Part shown: piece by piece, positions 35,404 to 45,489 of the stretch
How the letters are laid out: each line of letters begins with the position of its first letter
Position numbering within the stretch: position 1 is the first letter of the stretch
Source of the DNA: Aliiglaciecola sp. M165
Lineage (GTDB): Bacteria; Pseudomonadota; Gammaproteobacteria; Enterobacterales; Alteromonadaceae
Assembly: GCF_007197995.1 (NCBI RefSeq)
Contig: NZ_VKKH01000004.1
Coordinates: 372,001-436,000 of the forward strand
Length of the DNA stretch: 64,000 nucleotides
Reading direction: 5' to 3'
Made by a program: the position numbers and the translations under genes
The notes under the pieces: model-generated
Told to the model about the DNA's origin: nothing
Databases searched by the model: none
What the model saw: only the letters and a program-made list of their open reading frames with translations

Positions 35404-36093
35404 TTAAACTTTCACAGAAAAACGATAGCCCGCACCGCGAACAGTTTGGATCATTTCATCATGGCCAAATTGCGAAATAGCTTTACGAAGCCGCCTGATA
35501 TGAACATCAACCGTTCTGTCTTCGACGTAAACATTGGTACCCCAAACGTTGTCAAGTAGTTGCTCACGGCTGTATACACGTTCAACATGGGTCATGAAAA
35601 AATGTAGCAGCTTGAATTCAGTTGGTCCCATATTCAATGGCTCGCTATTGACCGAAACTCGATGGGAAACAGGGTCCAGCGTTAGCCCTTGATATGAGAT
35701 GGGCTCTTCCGCAGAGGTTGGCGTGACTCGACGCATTACCGCTTTGATTCTGGCCCCTAACTCCTTGGGAGAAAAAGGTTTTGTAATGTAATCGTCCGCG
35801 CCTGATTCTAAACCACGCACTTTATCTTCTTCTTCGCCTCGCGCGGTAAGCATAATAATTGGAATATCTCGGGTAAACTCATGCTCTTTTAGCTTTTTTG
35901 CTAACTGCACACCGCTACCACCAGGTAACATCCAATCAAGTAATATTAAATCTGGATAGGGTTCTTTGAGCATTTTCAGTGCGACGTGATAATCTTCAGC
36001 TTGTATTGTTTCATAGCCTAACTGTTCTAAAACGAATTCAAGCATTTCGCGGATTGGTGCTTCGTCTTCAACCAGTAAAATTCTTTTTGGCAT
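35404..36093 (-). CDS. phoB: Phosphate response regulator PhoB
   Basis: A response regulator with an N-terminal receiver domain ([16 protein letters not shown]; phospho-Asp in [13 protein letters not shown]) and a C-terminal winged-helix trans_reg_C domain ([23 protein letters not shown]). I chose ATG 36093, the usual N-terminus; an upstream ATG at 36111 behind GGTGAG is a real alternative. Phosphorylated PhoB activates Pho-box promoters. It is cotranscribed with phoR downstream. Confidence 0.9.
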   Translation of the reverse strand: MPKRILLVEDEAPIREMLEFVLEQLGYETIQAEDYHVALKMLKEPYPDLILLDWMLPGGSGVQLAKKLKEHEFTRDIPIIMLTARGEEEDKVRGLESGADDYITKPFSPKELGARIKAVMRRVTPTSAEEPISYQGLTLDPVSHRVSVNSEPLNMGPTEFKLLHFFMTHVERVYSREQLLDNVWGTNVYVEDRTVDVHIRRLRKAISQFGHDEMIQTVRGAGYRFSVKV

Positions 36094-36351
36094 TAATTTA
36101 TTCCCGCTCATAGTCAAAGCTCACCATTATTCGGTTCAAATATGACAGTTTTATTAACGTTATCACAAAATTTAATACTTTAACGGTACCCTCATACTCT
36201 CACCGCAACAATGTTACTATTTACCAGAGTGTGTTTATCTTTGCGCAAATTTTTAGGATGCAATTTAAAGCATTACCTTGTTAATTGAGGTGATAACGCA
36301 TATCCTTATTTTTCGGAGTATATTCATAACGTTAAGCCTGCAGGTATATGA

Positions 36352-38079
36352 ATGGCTAAAGTCAAAACAGGATTGTCAAAGAAGTTACTTACCAGAGTTC
36401 TGTCTGTGTACTTCATTTTGACGCTGATTGTGACTGTGGGTCAGATATTAACCGAATACCTCAATGCTAAAAACCACATCCAAAGTGAGCTGCAAACACT
36501 TAAAAACACCTTCAGTGTCAGTCTAACCCGCGCAATTTGGGAACTTAACAATCCTCAAGCGGTTTCTATAGCCGAAGGTTTGATGGAGTTGCCCATTATC
36601 GAAGGCGTGCAAATCCGTGACGAAAACGGTGTTTACATTGCCGACAAAGGGCGTACTTCCGACCAACCCCCAGACGTTATCACCGCGGGTATCATGCGGG
36701 ACCATGAAGGTGGTACCTTTGGCTATTCATTCCCACTTATTTTTGAGTTTTCGGGGCGTACTTCACGAGTGGGCGACGTCACACTTTATTCAAGCGCTGG
36801 AATTATATTTGGACGTATAGAAGTTGGTGTCTTTTTCTTAATTGGTAACGCAATTATCAAAACGGCGTTTTTGGTGTTTTTATTCCTCAACGCATTTCGA
36901 CAAATGCTTACCGACCCACTGGAAGAATTGACACAACAAATCAGTGAATTTGATGTCGACAGGCCTGAATCTTCCAAGTTGCACTTGCATATTGACGACG
37001 ATAATGAACTGAAATTGTTGCAAGTCTCCTATAACGAACTTATTGATGATTTGATCGACTACAAACAAAAACTCAGAAGTGCAAAGAACGAGCTCACCGA
37101 AGCGAACCGAAAACTAGACGATCAAAATATTTTGCTGGAACAGGAAGTGGCCAAAAAAACCGCTTCGCTGAGTAAAATCATGCTGGATCTTGAGCAACAA
37201 AAAGACGAGTTGATTGTTAACCAGAGAGAACTTCGACAAGAAAACGAGAACCGGCAGTATATTGAAGATGAGCTGCGTAAACGTAATCGTGAACTTGCCG
37301 AGTCGATGGAAACGGTAAAATTGGCCAAAGACCAATTAGTTGAGTCTGAACGAATGGCATCTTTAGGAGGTCTAGTTGCTGGCATCGCTCATGATGTCAA
37401 CACACCGCTGGGTGTGGGTGTTACCGCCGCCAGCTTCTTGCAAGAAAGGATTAAAACGCTACAAACCGCCTATGATGACAAAACCTTAACGGGCAAAACA
37501 ATGAGCTCTTTTTTATCTGAAGCGCAGCAAACCACTAATCTACTGCTAGGCAATTTGAATCGAGCATCAGAGTTAATATCGAGTTTTAAACAAGTCGCTG
37601 TAGACCAAACAAGTGAAGCCGAACGAGACGTCGATTTAAAACTCTACATTCAAGAAGTTATCCAATCCTTGGCACCTAGCTTTAAAAAAACCGAGCATAA
37701 AATCGAAGTCGACTGCCCAGATGATTTAGTCGTCAAAATTGCCCCTGGAGCCATTGCGCAAATCTTCACCAACATGATTATGAACTCGTTAATCCATGGT
37801 TTTGATGACAAAAAAAATGGATTGATCAATATTAAGATCACTCAACAGGATGACGACGTTGTGATCAAATATTGTGATGATGGAAAAGGTCTTACAGAAG
37901 AAAACCTTGAACGTCATTTTGATGCCTTTTTCACAACAAAACGCGGCAAAGGCGGCAGTGGATTAGGCACCCACATTATGTACAATCTGGTGACCCAGGC
38001 GCTAAATGGCAAAATTTCGGCCAGTAGCCAACTGGGTCATGGTTTACATTACCATATTCAGTTTCCAATCCATCATTAA
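36352..38079 (+). CDS. Membrane sensor histidine kinase, orphan
   Basis: A 575-residue kinase with TM helices near residues 15-35 and 160-185 flanking a periplasmic sensor region, a long coiled coil (about 225-345), an H-box GIAHDVNTPLG (phospho-His near residue 350) and a HATPase domain ending with GSGLGTHIMYNL. It diverges from phoB, with a 234-bp gap, and no response regulator is adjacent. The ligand is unknown. The class is secure. Confidence 0.85.
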   Translation: MAKVKTGLSKKLLTRVLSVYFILTLIVTVGQILTEYLNAKNHIQSELQTLKNTFSVSLTRAIWELNNPQAVSIAEGLMELPIIEGVQIRDENGVYIADKGRTSDQPPDVITAGIMRDHEGGTFGYSFPLIFEFSGRTSRVGDVTLYSSAGIIFGRIEVGVFFLIGNAIIKTAFLVFLFLNAFRQMLTDPLEELTQQISEFDVDRPESSKLHLHIDDDNELKLLQVSYNELIDDLIDYKQKLRSAKNELTEANRKLDDQNILLEQEVAKKTASLSKIMLDLEQQKDELIVNQRELRQENENRQYIEDELRKRNRELAESMETVKLAKDQLVESERMASLGGLVAGIAHDVNTPLGVGVTAASFLQERIKTLQTAYDDKTLTGKTMSSFLSEAQQTTNLLLGNLNRASELISSFKQVAVDQTSEAERDVDLKLYIQEVIQSLAPSFKKTEHKIEVDCPDDLVVKIAPGAIAQIFTNMIMNSLIHGFDDKKNGLINIKITQQDDDVVIKYCDDGKGLTEENLERHFDAFFTTKRGKGGSGLGTHIMYNLVTQALNGKISASSQLGHGLHYHIQFPIHH

Positions 38080-38235
38080 GTACTGTAGCAAATCCATTCA
38101 GCTTATTTAACAGTTGCGGGCAAGCAGCACATCAATTATTGCGGAATATCAATACCATTCCATCTTTTTTAGGCACTGAAACGTGTTATTCTTCGCGCCC
38201 TTATATTTTCATCATCAAATTAGAAAGTAGATCTC

Positions 38236-39135
38236 ATGTGGTTTAAAAATTTAAAGCTGTTTGCCATCACTCAACCTCTAGACTGGCAAGAATCTGACAT
38301 TGAAGACAATCTAAAAAGCTTCGCATTTCGTCCCTGCAATAGTCAGGAACTTTCAACGATGGGTTTCGCCTCTCCTTTTCAAACAGGCGACAGTCTGATT
38401 CACAGCGCTCAAGGTCGCATTTGGATTACGCTCAAAAAACAAGAACGCATTTTACCTGCAGTTGTGGTCAACACCGAGCTCGCTGAGAAAGTTGCGCAAA
38501 TTGAAGCAGATACGGGTTCTCCAGTGGGCAAAAAGGCGCAACAAGATTTAAAGCAAGAAATTGTTCAGCGCTTGCTACCACAAGCTTTTACTAAAAACAG
38601 TTATATTCACGGCTTCATCTCCACTAAAGATAATCTTGTCGTGGTTGATGCATCCGCTGATGGCAAAGCAGAAGCGTTTTTAGCCATGGTAAGAAAAGCT
38701 ATGACGACCTTACCTGTAGTGCCTTTGTCTAGAAATAGCATCCGGGCTGAGTTGACCAGTTGGCTGAATGACGATGCGGTACCCAATGATGTGGTACTTT
38801 TAGAAGAAGCAGAGTTCCGTGGGCAAGGCGAACAAGACAGTGTTGTCAGAGTAAAAAACCAAGAACTGAGCGACGAAGAAATATTGCAGCATTTAAGTGC
38901 AGGAAAGTTTGTGCACAAATTGGCAATTGAATGGAATGAAACCTTGTCTGCAATGCTCGAAGAGGACATGTCAGTGAAACGTTTGAAGTTCACCGATGTC
39001 ATCAAAGAACAAAATGACGACATAACAAAAGAAGATAAACTCGCCCGATTAGATGCTGACTTCGCGCTGATGTCTGGCGAAATCGTGCGTTTCGCCCAGT
39101 GGTTAAAAACAACCTTTGAACTTGATGAAGAATAA
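38236..39135 (+). CDS. rdgC: Recombination-associated protein RdgC
   Basis: A 299-residue protein whose start MWFKNLKLFAITQPLDW and length match RdgC, a ring-forming DNA-binding protein that limits RecA access. It ends in an acidic tail. A hairpin terminator follows. Confidence 0.9.
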   Translation: MWFKNLKLFAITQPLDWQESDIEDNLKSFAFRPCNSQELSTMGFASPFQTGDSLIHSAQGRIWITLKKQERILPAVVVNTELAEKVAQIEADTGSPVGKKAQQDLKQEIVQRLLPQAFTKNSYIHGFISTKDNLVVVDASADGKAEAFLAMVRKAMTTLPVVPLSRNSIRAELTSWLNDDAVPNDVVLLEEAEFRGQGEQDSVVRVKNQELSDEEILQHLSAGKFVHKLAIEWNETLSAMLEEDMSVKRLKFTDVIKEQNDDITKEDKLARLDADFALMSGEIVRFAQWLKTTFELDEE

Positions 39136-39166
39136 ACCCTAAGTCGCACCCGAACGTATTATTCGA

Positions 39167-39191
39167 ACTATGCCGACCTATACGGCATAGT
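39167..39191. repeat. Hairpin downstream of rdgC
   Basis: ACTATGCCG and CGGCATAGT pair perfectly around a 7-nt loop. It has no T-tract, so termination is not indicated. Confidence 0.45.
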
Positions 39192-39238
39192 CGAATCTAC
39201 TGCAAAAAAGCGTGGTGTTAGTTTTAAATTTCGTCTGC

Positions 39239-39273
39239 CTGCCCTTTTGAAAACAAACCAAAGGGGCAGTTTT
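39239..39273 (+). terminator. Rho-independent terminator between rdgC and HDOD gene
   Basis: CTGCCCTTTTG and CAAAGGGGCAG arms (one G:T pair) with a 9-nt loop, followed by TTTT. It can serve rdgC and the convergent gene. Confidence 0.65.
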
Positions 39274-39278
39274 AGTGA

Positions 39279-40112
39279 TTAGGAAAATGCAGCTTTAGCA
39301 CTTTCTCTTGCTTCCATAAAGTCTTCACTATCAAGCACTTCTAGATTCTCAATGATGCCCTTGTCGAGGCAAATCTGCATGACCTGATCTTTTTTGCTGT
39401 CAAAAATACCGGCCATTGCGGCACCAAATCTAACAAAATCGATAAACGCAACTTCTTCAGGTTGATACGCCATATCTCGCCATTTTTCCGCCACAATCAC
39501 AAATTGTTCGTCAAAATCCCATTGACGCATTATTTTTGCGCCAATACGGCCAGATAATTTAAGAATTGCCGCATTCAAAAATGTCGGATTAGCAAAAACT
39601 TCTTCGTGACGCTCAGCCTCTGTCAGAATGGGCAAAACCCCAATGTTGTGAACGAGTGCCGCCAAAGTCATACTGTCCATGCTCACATGGCGCTGTTTCG
39701 TTTTACTATAAAGCTGTAACGCTGCAACCGCATAAGAAAGGGTGTCAATTGTGTACCCCCAAATTTTACTGATGTAGCCTTTCACCAATTCGTTTTTGGA
39801 GACAAACAATTGTTCCATTGCTAATGCGGTTGAGATGTTTTTAATCTGGCTAAGGCCAATGCGCGTAACCGCTTGTTGAACAGAAGTGACTTTGATCGTT
39901 CGGCCAAGATATGCACTGTTAGAAATTTTAATGATTCGGGCACTTAAAGATGGATCCTGAGAAATAATTTCTCCCATCGCATTGAGGTTAATGTCGGGAT
40001 CATCCGCGGCACGTCGCACCTTCAAGGCTATCGCAGGGAGTGTGGGCAACACGAGCGTATCATTTTTTATTTTCTCAACCAATATGGTCAATAAGGCATT
40101 CTCAGTGGACAT
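39279..40112 (-). CDS. HDOD-domain protein
   Basis: A 277-residue protein with an HDOD (HD-related output) domain over about residues 15-210: LPTLPAIALKVRRAADDP, QDPSLSARIIKISNSAYLG and the later ALVHNIGVLPILTEA. HDOD proteins are regulatory, often linked to c-di-GMP or two-component signalling, and lack the full HD hydrolase set. No effector domain is fused here. Confidence 0.85.
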   Translation of the reverse strand: MSTENALLTILVEKIKNDTLVLPTLPAIALKVRRAADDPDINLNAMGEIISQDPSLSARIIKISNSAYLGRTIKVTSVQQAVTRIGLSQIKNISTALAMEQLFVSKNELVKGYISKIWGYTIDTLSYAVAALQLYSKTKQRHVSMDSMTLAALVHNIGVLPILTEAERHEEVFANPTFLNAAILKLSGRIGAKIMRQWDFDEQFVIVAEKWRDMAYQPEEVAFIDFVRFGAAMAGIFDSKKDQVMQICLDKGIIENLEVLDSEDFMEARESAKAAFS

Positions 40113-40390
40113 ATTTCTTCCTATTATTTGTGCGTCGGCATTTCACCATTTAGCATATAGCGACTCAAGCACTGTTTTGCAGATTCAAAATCTTTCATTT
40201 TGTTGTATTGTTAGGCATGAAGACTTGAATGGCCGCTTTTTAATGGTTTGAGACCCGTTGTTGACATCGAAGGCTCCACAACAAATACACAAACCAAATA
40301 TTCAGCGCCTATACGCTACGCAAAGCGATTTAAATTTGCAATTCAATTATTTATGCATTTAATAAAAAAAACAATTTAGGACAATAAAAG

Positions 40391-42067
40391 ATGCGGAAAA
40401 AACTCATTTCGACAGTACTGGCAGCACTATTTTTAACGGCTTGCTCACCCTCTGAACCAACTGTTCAACAATCTGAGCAGGAAGAAGCACCTGCACAACA
40501 AGGCTATACGCTTCTGAATGACGCAGCTTCTCGACTCGATATTTATTTCCCTGTCGAATTAACCGCTGATTTATCAACTTACACACAAAATCAAAGAGAC
40601 ATGCTTGCACTGTTAATTGACGCGTCAAAGATTATGGATGATTTGTTTTGGGTGCAGGCTTATGGTGAAAACAAGGATGATTTTCTTGCCATGATTTCTG
40701 ATCCCAAGGTTAGAGCTTTTGCTGAAATTAACTATGGCCCGTGGGATCGATTGAATGGTGATAAACCCTTTTTAACCAACACAGTTGAGAAAAACCCTGG
40801 TGCAGAGTTCTACCCAGCGGACATGAGCAAAGAAGAATTGCTAAAAAGCGATTTAGCGCAAAAAGATAACCTCTACTCAATGATTTCCCGCGACATTGAT
40901 GGAAAGCTTATAGAGGTGCCTTATTCGGAGTACTTTGCTGAAGAACTTGCTGCTGCTTCTGCGTTATTGACCCAAGCAGCTGAGTTAGCTGATAACCAAG
41001 CCTTCGCTAACTACTTGCGTATGCGCGCCAAAGCACTGTTAACTGATGAATTTCAGGCATCTGACTTTGCCTGGATGGACATGAAAGACAATCCAATTGA
41101 GGTGGTAATAGGACCAATTGAAACATACGAGGACCAGTTATTCGGCTATCGTGCAGCGTTTGAATCCTATGTTTTACTAAAAGATATGAGCTGGAGTGAG
41201 CGATTAGCGAAATACGCTGATTATTTGCCTGAATTGCAACGGGGTCTTCCAGTGCCAGAGCAATATAAAGCTGAAATGCCCGGCAGTAATGCTGATCTAA
41301 ATGCCTATGACGTGATCTACTATGCTGGCCATTCCAATGCAGCCAGCAAAACCATCGCCATTAACCTTCCTAATGATGAACAAGTTCAATTGGAAAAAGG
41401 GACTCGTCGATTGCAATTGAAAAACGCAATGCGAGCCAAGTTTGATCATATTCTTGTTCCTATTTCACAACAATTAATCGTTCCTGAACAGCGTAAACAC
41501 ATCACCTTCAACGCATTTTTTGCCAACACTATGTTCCATGAAGTAGCTCACGGCTTGGGGATTAAGAACACTTTGGACGGGTCTTCAACGGTACGAGGTG
41601 CATTAAAAGAACACGCCTCAGCCCTAGAAGAAGGTAAAGCTGATATTCTTGGTGTATACATGGTCGAGCAGTTACTTGATAAAGGCGTTATCACCGAGGG
41701 ACAATTAGAAGACTACTACGTGACGTTTATGGCAGGTATTTTTCGCTCAGTCAGATTTGGTGCTTCCAGCGCTCACGGAAAAGCGAATATGATCCGCTTT
41801 AACTTTTTTAAAGAGCAAGGGGCTTTCAGTCGCGATGAGCAAGGATTGTACAAAGTAGATATAGCCAAAATGGGTAGCGCAATTTCTGCTCTCTCAGAAC
41901 TAATTCTCACATTACAGGGAGATGGGGACTACGATGGCGTCGCTGAGCTAGTCGCTGACAAAGGGGTGATCAAAGAAGTCTTAGCAGCAGATCTTCAGGC
42001 TTTAGCAGATGCAAATATACCTGTTGATATTACCTTTAAACAAGGTAAAGAAGTTTTAGGACTATAA
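40391..42067 (+). CDS. Dipeptidyl-peptidase III-like (M49) zinc lipoprotein
   Basis: A 558-residue lipoprotein (AALFLTACSPS). Zinc-site motifs HEVAHG (about residue 384) and EEGKADILG (about 414) match the HExxH/EEx(K/R)AD pattern of the M49 dipeptidyl-peptidase III-like family. It would be anchored in the membrane with the catalytic domain periplasmic. It is monocistronic, divergent from the HDOD gene. The substrate is unknown, and hydrolysis of small peptides is inferred from the family. Confidence 0.75.
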   Translation: MRKKLISTVLAALFLTACSPSEPTVQQSEQEEAPAQQGYTLLNDAASRLDIYFPVELTADLSTYTQNQRDMLALLIDASKIMDDLFWVQAYGENKDDFLAMISDPKVRAFAEINYGPWDRLNGDKPFLTNTVEKNPGAEFYPADMSKEELLKSDLAQKDNLYSMISRDIDGKLIEVPYSEYFAEELAAASALLTQAAELADNQAFANYLRMRAKALLTDEFQASDFAWMDMKDNPIEVVIGPIETYEDQLFGYRAAFESYVLLKDMSWSERLAKYADYLPELQRGLPVPEQYKAEMPGSNADLNAYDVIYYAGHSNAASKTIAINLPNDEQVQLEKGTRRLQLKNAMRAKFDHILVPISQQLIVPEQRKHITFNAFFANTMFHEVAHGLGIKNTLDGSSTVRGALKEHASALEEGKADILGVYMVEQLLDKGVITEGQLEDYYVTFMAGIFRSVRFGASSAHGKANMIRFNFFKEQGAFSRDEQGLYKVDIAKMGSAISALSELILTLQGDGDYDGVAELVADKGVIKEVLAADLQALADANIPVDITFKQGKEVLGL

Positions 42068-42084
42068 TGTGAAGTGATACCAAT

Positions 42085-42111
42085 CGGTCGCGCGTTTTGG
42101 CGCGCGTACCG
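42085..42111 (+). terminator. GC-rich hairpin after the M49-like gene
   Basis: CGGTCGCGCG pairs with CGCGCG-TA-CCG around TTTTGG. It has no clear T-tract, so it is only a possible terminator. TGATACCAAT just before it (42075-42084) recurs inverted at 53147-53156. Confidence 0.35.
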
Positions 42112-42205
42112 CTTATAATAAGCTTGTGCAACAAATAATAAACGGGCATTCACTATTAACACTGAAGAAGTACTTAGAAAAAAGGCCGACCAAGATGCCG
42201 CCAGA

Positions 42206-44086
42206 ATGCTTTATGGCAATGGTTACGCTGGCCTTGTTATGAGTTTGGTCGCATCCAGCATGCTGGTTTATGGCTTTGATACGCCGGAAATTGCTGATTT
42301 CAAGCTGTACTGGTGGACAGCTATTTCATTGGTCATCGCAGTGCGATTTGTTGATGCAATCGTCTGGCAGAAAACCGTTCAATTTACCGATTTCGATGGG
42401 TGTAAAGCCGTTTACCGATTTACCTTTGGTACCGTACTTACTGCGCTTTTGTGGAGTGCATACTGTTTATTCACGTTTCCTTTTACCAACACCATCGAGT
42501 TAGCCTTTAACATTATTGTTGTCTCGGCAATGGCTGGAGGCTCAGCAACAGTTTTGGCAGCCTACAAGCCTGGTGCAATGCTTTATGTATTTATTCTGTT
42601 GTTCCCATTTTCCATTGCACTGCTGCTTTCTGCGGAATTTTACGAATACGTTCTTGGGATCCTGGGACTTTCGTTTTGCGGAATAATGCTCATAACCTCT
42701 AGGAAAGCTGCAGATTTTACTGCCCAGGCAATAACATTAAAAAACGAAAATGCAGTGTTGGTTGGTCACATGGAGGAAGAAGTTGATCAACGTACTGCGC
42801 AGATCTATGAGTTATCGAACATCGATCCACTTACTGGCCTTTACAACCGCAAAGCTTTTTTGGCAAATTTACGAAAGCACATTCATCACGCTTCAGAGCA
42901 GAAAACCTTTGCTCTACTGTTCATAGACTTAGATGGCTTTAAAAAAATCAATGATACCATTGGTCATGAAACCGGTGATTTGGTGTTAAAACAAACCTCC
43001 GAACGTTTACAACACAATTGCCCTGACCAGCAACTCCTTTGTCGTTGGGGCGGAGACGAATTTTTGGTGGGTTTGGACGACGCCAATGAAGCTTCAGCTG
43101 TATCACTGGCGAAGAAGCTTATCCACAAAATTTCAGACGCCTATGTTTTTGAAAACAATCGCTTAACCATAGGCGCAACCATAGGCATCGCATTTTATCC
43201 ACTGCATGCTAGCGACGAAAACACGCTCATACAGCTAGCTGACACAGCGATGTACTATCAAAAGAAACTGTCTCCTTCAACCGCAGGGGTATTTTCTGCG
43301 GATTTGGGGCATCAACTAAGTAGAGAGCAATACTTAAAAGACGCATTATTTGACGCCATAGAAAAACAACAATTGCGCCTGGTATTCCAACCTATCGTTG
43401 ACAGCATTTCCCATCAACCTGTGGCATTTGAAGCATTATTAAGATGGCACCTGAATGGAGAAGATATTCCTCCCTATGAGTTCATAAAAATCGCTGAGCA
43501 ATATGGGCAAATTCGAAGAATAGGGGCTTGGGTTTTACACGAAGCTTGCTTGACTGCAAAGGGCTGGCAATCACAACAACAAGCTTCAGTGAGCGTTAAT
43601 GTCAGTGTTACTCAGCTGCAGGACCCAGACTTTATAGATATGGTCGACGATGTGATTGAACAGTCTCAGTTGAATCCAAGCCGCTTACACATTGAGATCA
43701 CCGAATCAGTGTTTGCGGCTGATAAGGATATTTTACTCAACAAAATTGCCCACTTGCAAAACCGAGGAATTCAAGTTTCGATTGATGATTTTGGAACTGA
43801 ATACTCTTCCTTAGCGGTGATCCAAGAGCTCGGAGCAAATATCGTTAAAATTGACCGATCTTTTATTTCAAATATCGATACAAATGGAACTCCAATTATC
43901 AGTGCAGTCTTGGAGATCGCCAAAGCCTTTGGTTACGCGGTGGTTGCAGAAGGCATTGAATGCAAATCTCAGGCAGACAAACTAGAGGCAATGGGTGTGC
44001 ACTATCTGCAAGGGTTTTATTTCGCTAAACCTATGGAGTCCGAGCAACTAGCCCAATACATGGTAAATAACCTGAACTCGGGATAA
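42206..44086 (+). CDS. GGDEF-EAL membrane protein (c-di-GMP turnover)
   Basis: A 626-residue protein with about five TM helices in the first 165 residues (MASE-like), a GGDEF domain (about 210-365; LLCRWGGDEFLVGLDD, active-site motif intact, no RxxD inhibitory site five residues upstream) and an EAL domain (about 375-620; FEALLRW, SIDDFGTEYSSL). It could both make and break c-di-GMP. The last residues N-L-N-S-G and the stop codon are encoded by the start of a MITE copy. Coding-like frame continues upstream of 42206 to 42122 without an ATG, so the true start may be non-canonical. Confidence 0.85.
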   Translation: MLYGNGYAGLVMSLVASSMLVYGFDTPEIADFKLYWWTAISLVIAVRFVDAIVWQKTVQFTDFDGCKAVYRFTFGTVLTALLWSAYCLFTFPFTNTIELAFNIIVVSAMAGGSATVLAAYKPGAMLYVFILLFPFSIALLLSAEFYEYVLGILGLSFCGIMLITSRKAADFTAQAITLKNENAVLVGHMEEEVDQRTAQIYELSNIDPLTGLYNRKAFLANLRKHIHHASEQKTFALLFIDLDGFKKINDTIGHETGDLVLKQTSERLQHNCPDQQLLCRWGGDEFLVGLDDANEASAVSLAKKLIHKISDAYVFENNRLTIGATIGIAFYPLHASDENTLIQLADTAMYYQKKLSPSTAGVFSADLGHQLSREQYLKDALFDAIEKQQLRLVFQPIVDSISHQPVAFEALLRWHLNGEDIPPYEFIKIAEQYGQIRRIGAWVLHEACLTAKGWQSQQQASVSVNVSVTQLQDPDFIDMVDDVIEQSQLNPSRLHIEITESVFAADKDILLNKIAHLQNRGIQVSIDDFGTEYSSLAVIQELGANIVKIDRSFISNIDTNGTPIISAVLEIAKAFGYAVVAEGIECKSQADKLEAMGVHYLQGFYFAKPMESEQLAQYMVNNLNSG

Positions 44087-44264
44087 GAGAATCTGCAACT
44101 TATTGATTTTAATGATAATACTAAAATATATGACCCGGTAGTGGTCTAAAGTTCGAGTTCAAGGCACACAAGTGAAGGAATAACGGGTTATTTCGAGCTT
44201 GTGTAACGCAGAAATCGTACTTTAGGGCGCTGCTGGGTGGATTTGCTTATCCCGAGTTCAGGTT
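44069..44264. mobile_element. MITE-like 196-bp element, copy 2
   Basis: Same length and 19-bp inverted ends as copy 1, flanked by AAAT (44065-44068 and 44265-44268), a 4-bp target duplication. It supplies the final codons and stop of the GGDEF-EAL gene and ends 5 bases before the hinT stop codon. Confidence 0.9.
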
Positions 44265-44269
44265 AAATA

Positions 44270-44641
44270 CTAAGGAAGATCCTGTTTAAGTGCATCTTGG
44301 TAAGGCGGCCATCCCATGGCTTTACCCGCTAACACATGCAGGTGAATGTGGTACACGGTCTGGCCACCATCGGGGTTGCAATTCATCACGGCCCGATAAC
44401 CATTTTGTTCAAACCCCATTTCTTTAGCGATACTCGCCGCTGCCAGATACATCTTGCCTATCAGCTCGGCATCTTCTGCAGCAATGTCATTAATCGTCGC
44501 AATAGGCTTTTTAGGGATAACCAGAAAATGTGTAGGCGCCTGCGGATTAATATCATTAAAGGCTAACACCTCGTCATCTTCATAAATGATGTCAGCGGGA
44601 ATATCTCGGTCAATGATTTTAGTAAAAATAGTTTCTGCCAT
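44270..44641 (-). CDS. hinT: HIT-family nucleotide hydrolase HinT
   Basis: A 123-residue histidine-triad protein with the active-site motif HIHLHVL near residue 100 and the N-terminal TIFTKIIDRDIPADIIYEDD typical of HinT. It hydrolyses purine nucleoside phosphoramidates. It is encoded 3' of uppP on the same strand (45-nt gap) but may be separately transcribed. Confidence 0.9.
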   Translation of the reverse strand: MAETIFTKIIDRDIPADIIYEDDEVLAFNDINPQAPTHFLVIPKKPIATINDIAAEDAELIGKMYLAAASIAKEMGFEQNGYRAVMNCNPDGGQTVYHIHLHVLAGKAMGWPPYQDALKQDLP

Positions 44642-44686
44642 GTCGTCTTCCAGATAATTATTAGATGAATAAAGAGCTTGTTAACG

Positions 44687-45487
44687 TTACCAAAATACAA
44701 ATCCTAATAGCACTATACCCAATACTAGACGGTAAATCACAAACGGCAGCATGCCGATTTTAGAGATCCACGACAAGAATAAGAAAATACAGGCATAGGC
44801 ACTCACAAAGGACAATCCAATACCATAAAACAGCGCTTCCCAATCAACAGCCGTCTGCTGCTGAATGAGATCAAGGGTTTTTAAAAAGCCCGCCCCCAGA
44901 ATGGCAGGAATCGATAATAAAAAGGAAAATCGGGCCGTGCTTTCGCGATCCAACCCCAACATTAGCCCTGCCGTCATGGTGATCCCTGAACGAGAAGTAC
45001 CGGGGATGATCGCCAGCATTTGCGCCAAACCAATCAACAGAGAGGTTTTCCAAGTCAGCTGATAGATATTTTTGCGTTGTTTACCGGTAACATCTGCATA
45101 CCATAAAACCAAGCCAAAAAAGATCGTAGTACAGGCGATAACGAGAGCCGAACGAGTGTGGGTTTCAATGAAGTCCTTTGCCAGCAATCCAAAAATCACG
45201 ACGGGAATGGAGGCAATAATAACCGACCATGCTAAACGACTATCATCACTTTGTTGTTTGCTAAATCCATGGGAAAACCAGGCAACCAACATTTTGGTAA
45301 TATCGTCGCGAAAATAAATCATTACAGCAAGCAAGCTACCAACGTGAACGGCGACATCAAACGCCATGCCTTGGTTGTCCCAGCCCAGAAGCTCAGAAGG
45401 AAGAATTAAATGTGCAGAGCTTGAGATAGGTAAAAATTCGGTAATGCCCTGAATAATGGCCAAAACAATAATTTCAAACAATGTCAT
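44687..45487 (-). CDS. uppP: Undecaprenyl-diphosphatase UppP
   Basis: A protein of about 266 residues with about eight TM helices. EFLPISSSAHLIL and GTSRSGITMTAGL carry the conserved catalytic regions of UppP (BacA), which recycles undecaprenyl pyrophosphate for peptidoglycan synthesis and confers bacitracin tolerance. I set the start at ATG 45487, 2 nt after the folK stop, with GGAG upstream; a TTG at 45505 overlaps folK. It is cotranscribed with folB and folK. Confidence 0.9.
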   Translation of the reverse strand: MTLFEIIVLAIIQGITEFLPISSSAHLILPSELLGWDNQGMAFDVAVHVGSLLAVMIYFRDDITKMLVAWFSHGFSKQQSDDSRLAWSVIIASIPVVIFGLLAKDFIETHTRSALVIACTTIFFGLVLWYADVTGKQRKNIYQLTWKTSLLIGLAQMLAIIPGTSRSGITMTAGLMLGLDRESTARFSFLLSIPAILGAGFLKTLDLIQQQTAVDWEALFYGIGLSFVSAYACIFLFLSWISKIGMLPFVIYRLVLGIVLLGFVFW

Positions 45488-45489
45488 GA

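Noticed and set aside
36142-36148. CTGTCAT on the minus strand upstream of phoB, possible Pho box half-site
   Set aside because: The second heptamer 11 bases on does not match the CTGTCAT consensus, so a full Pho box cannot be claimed.
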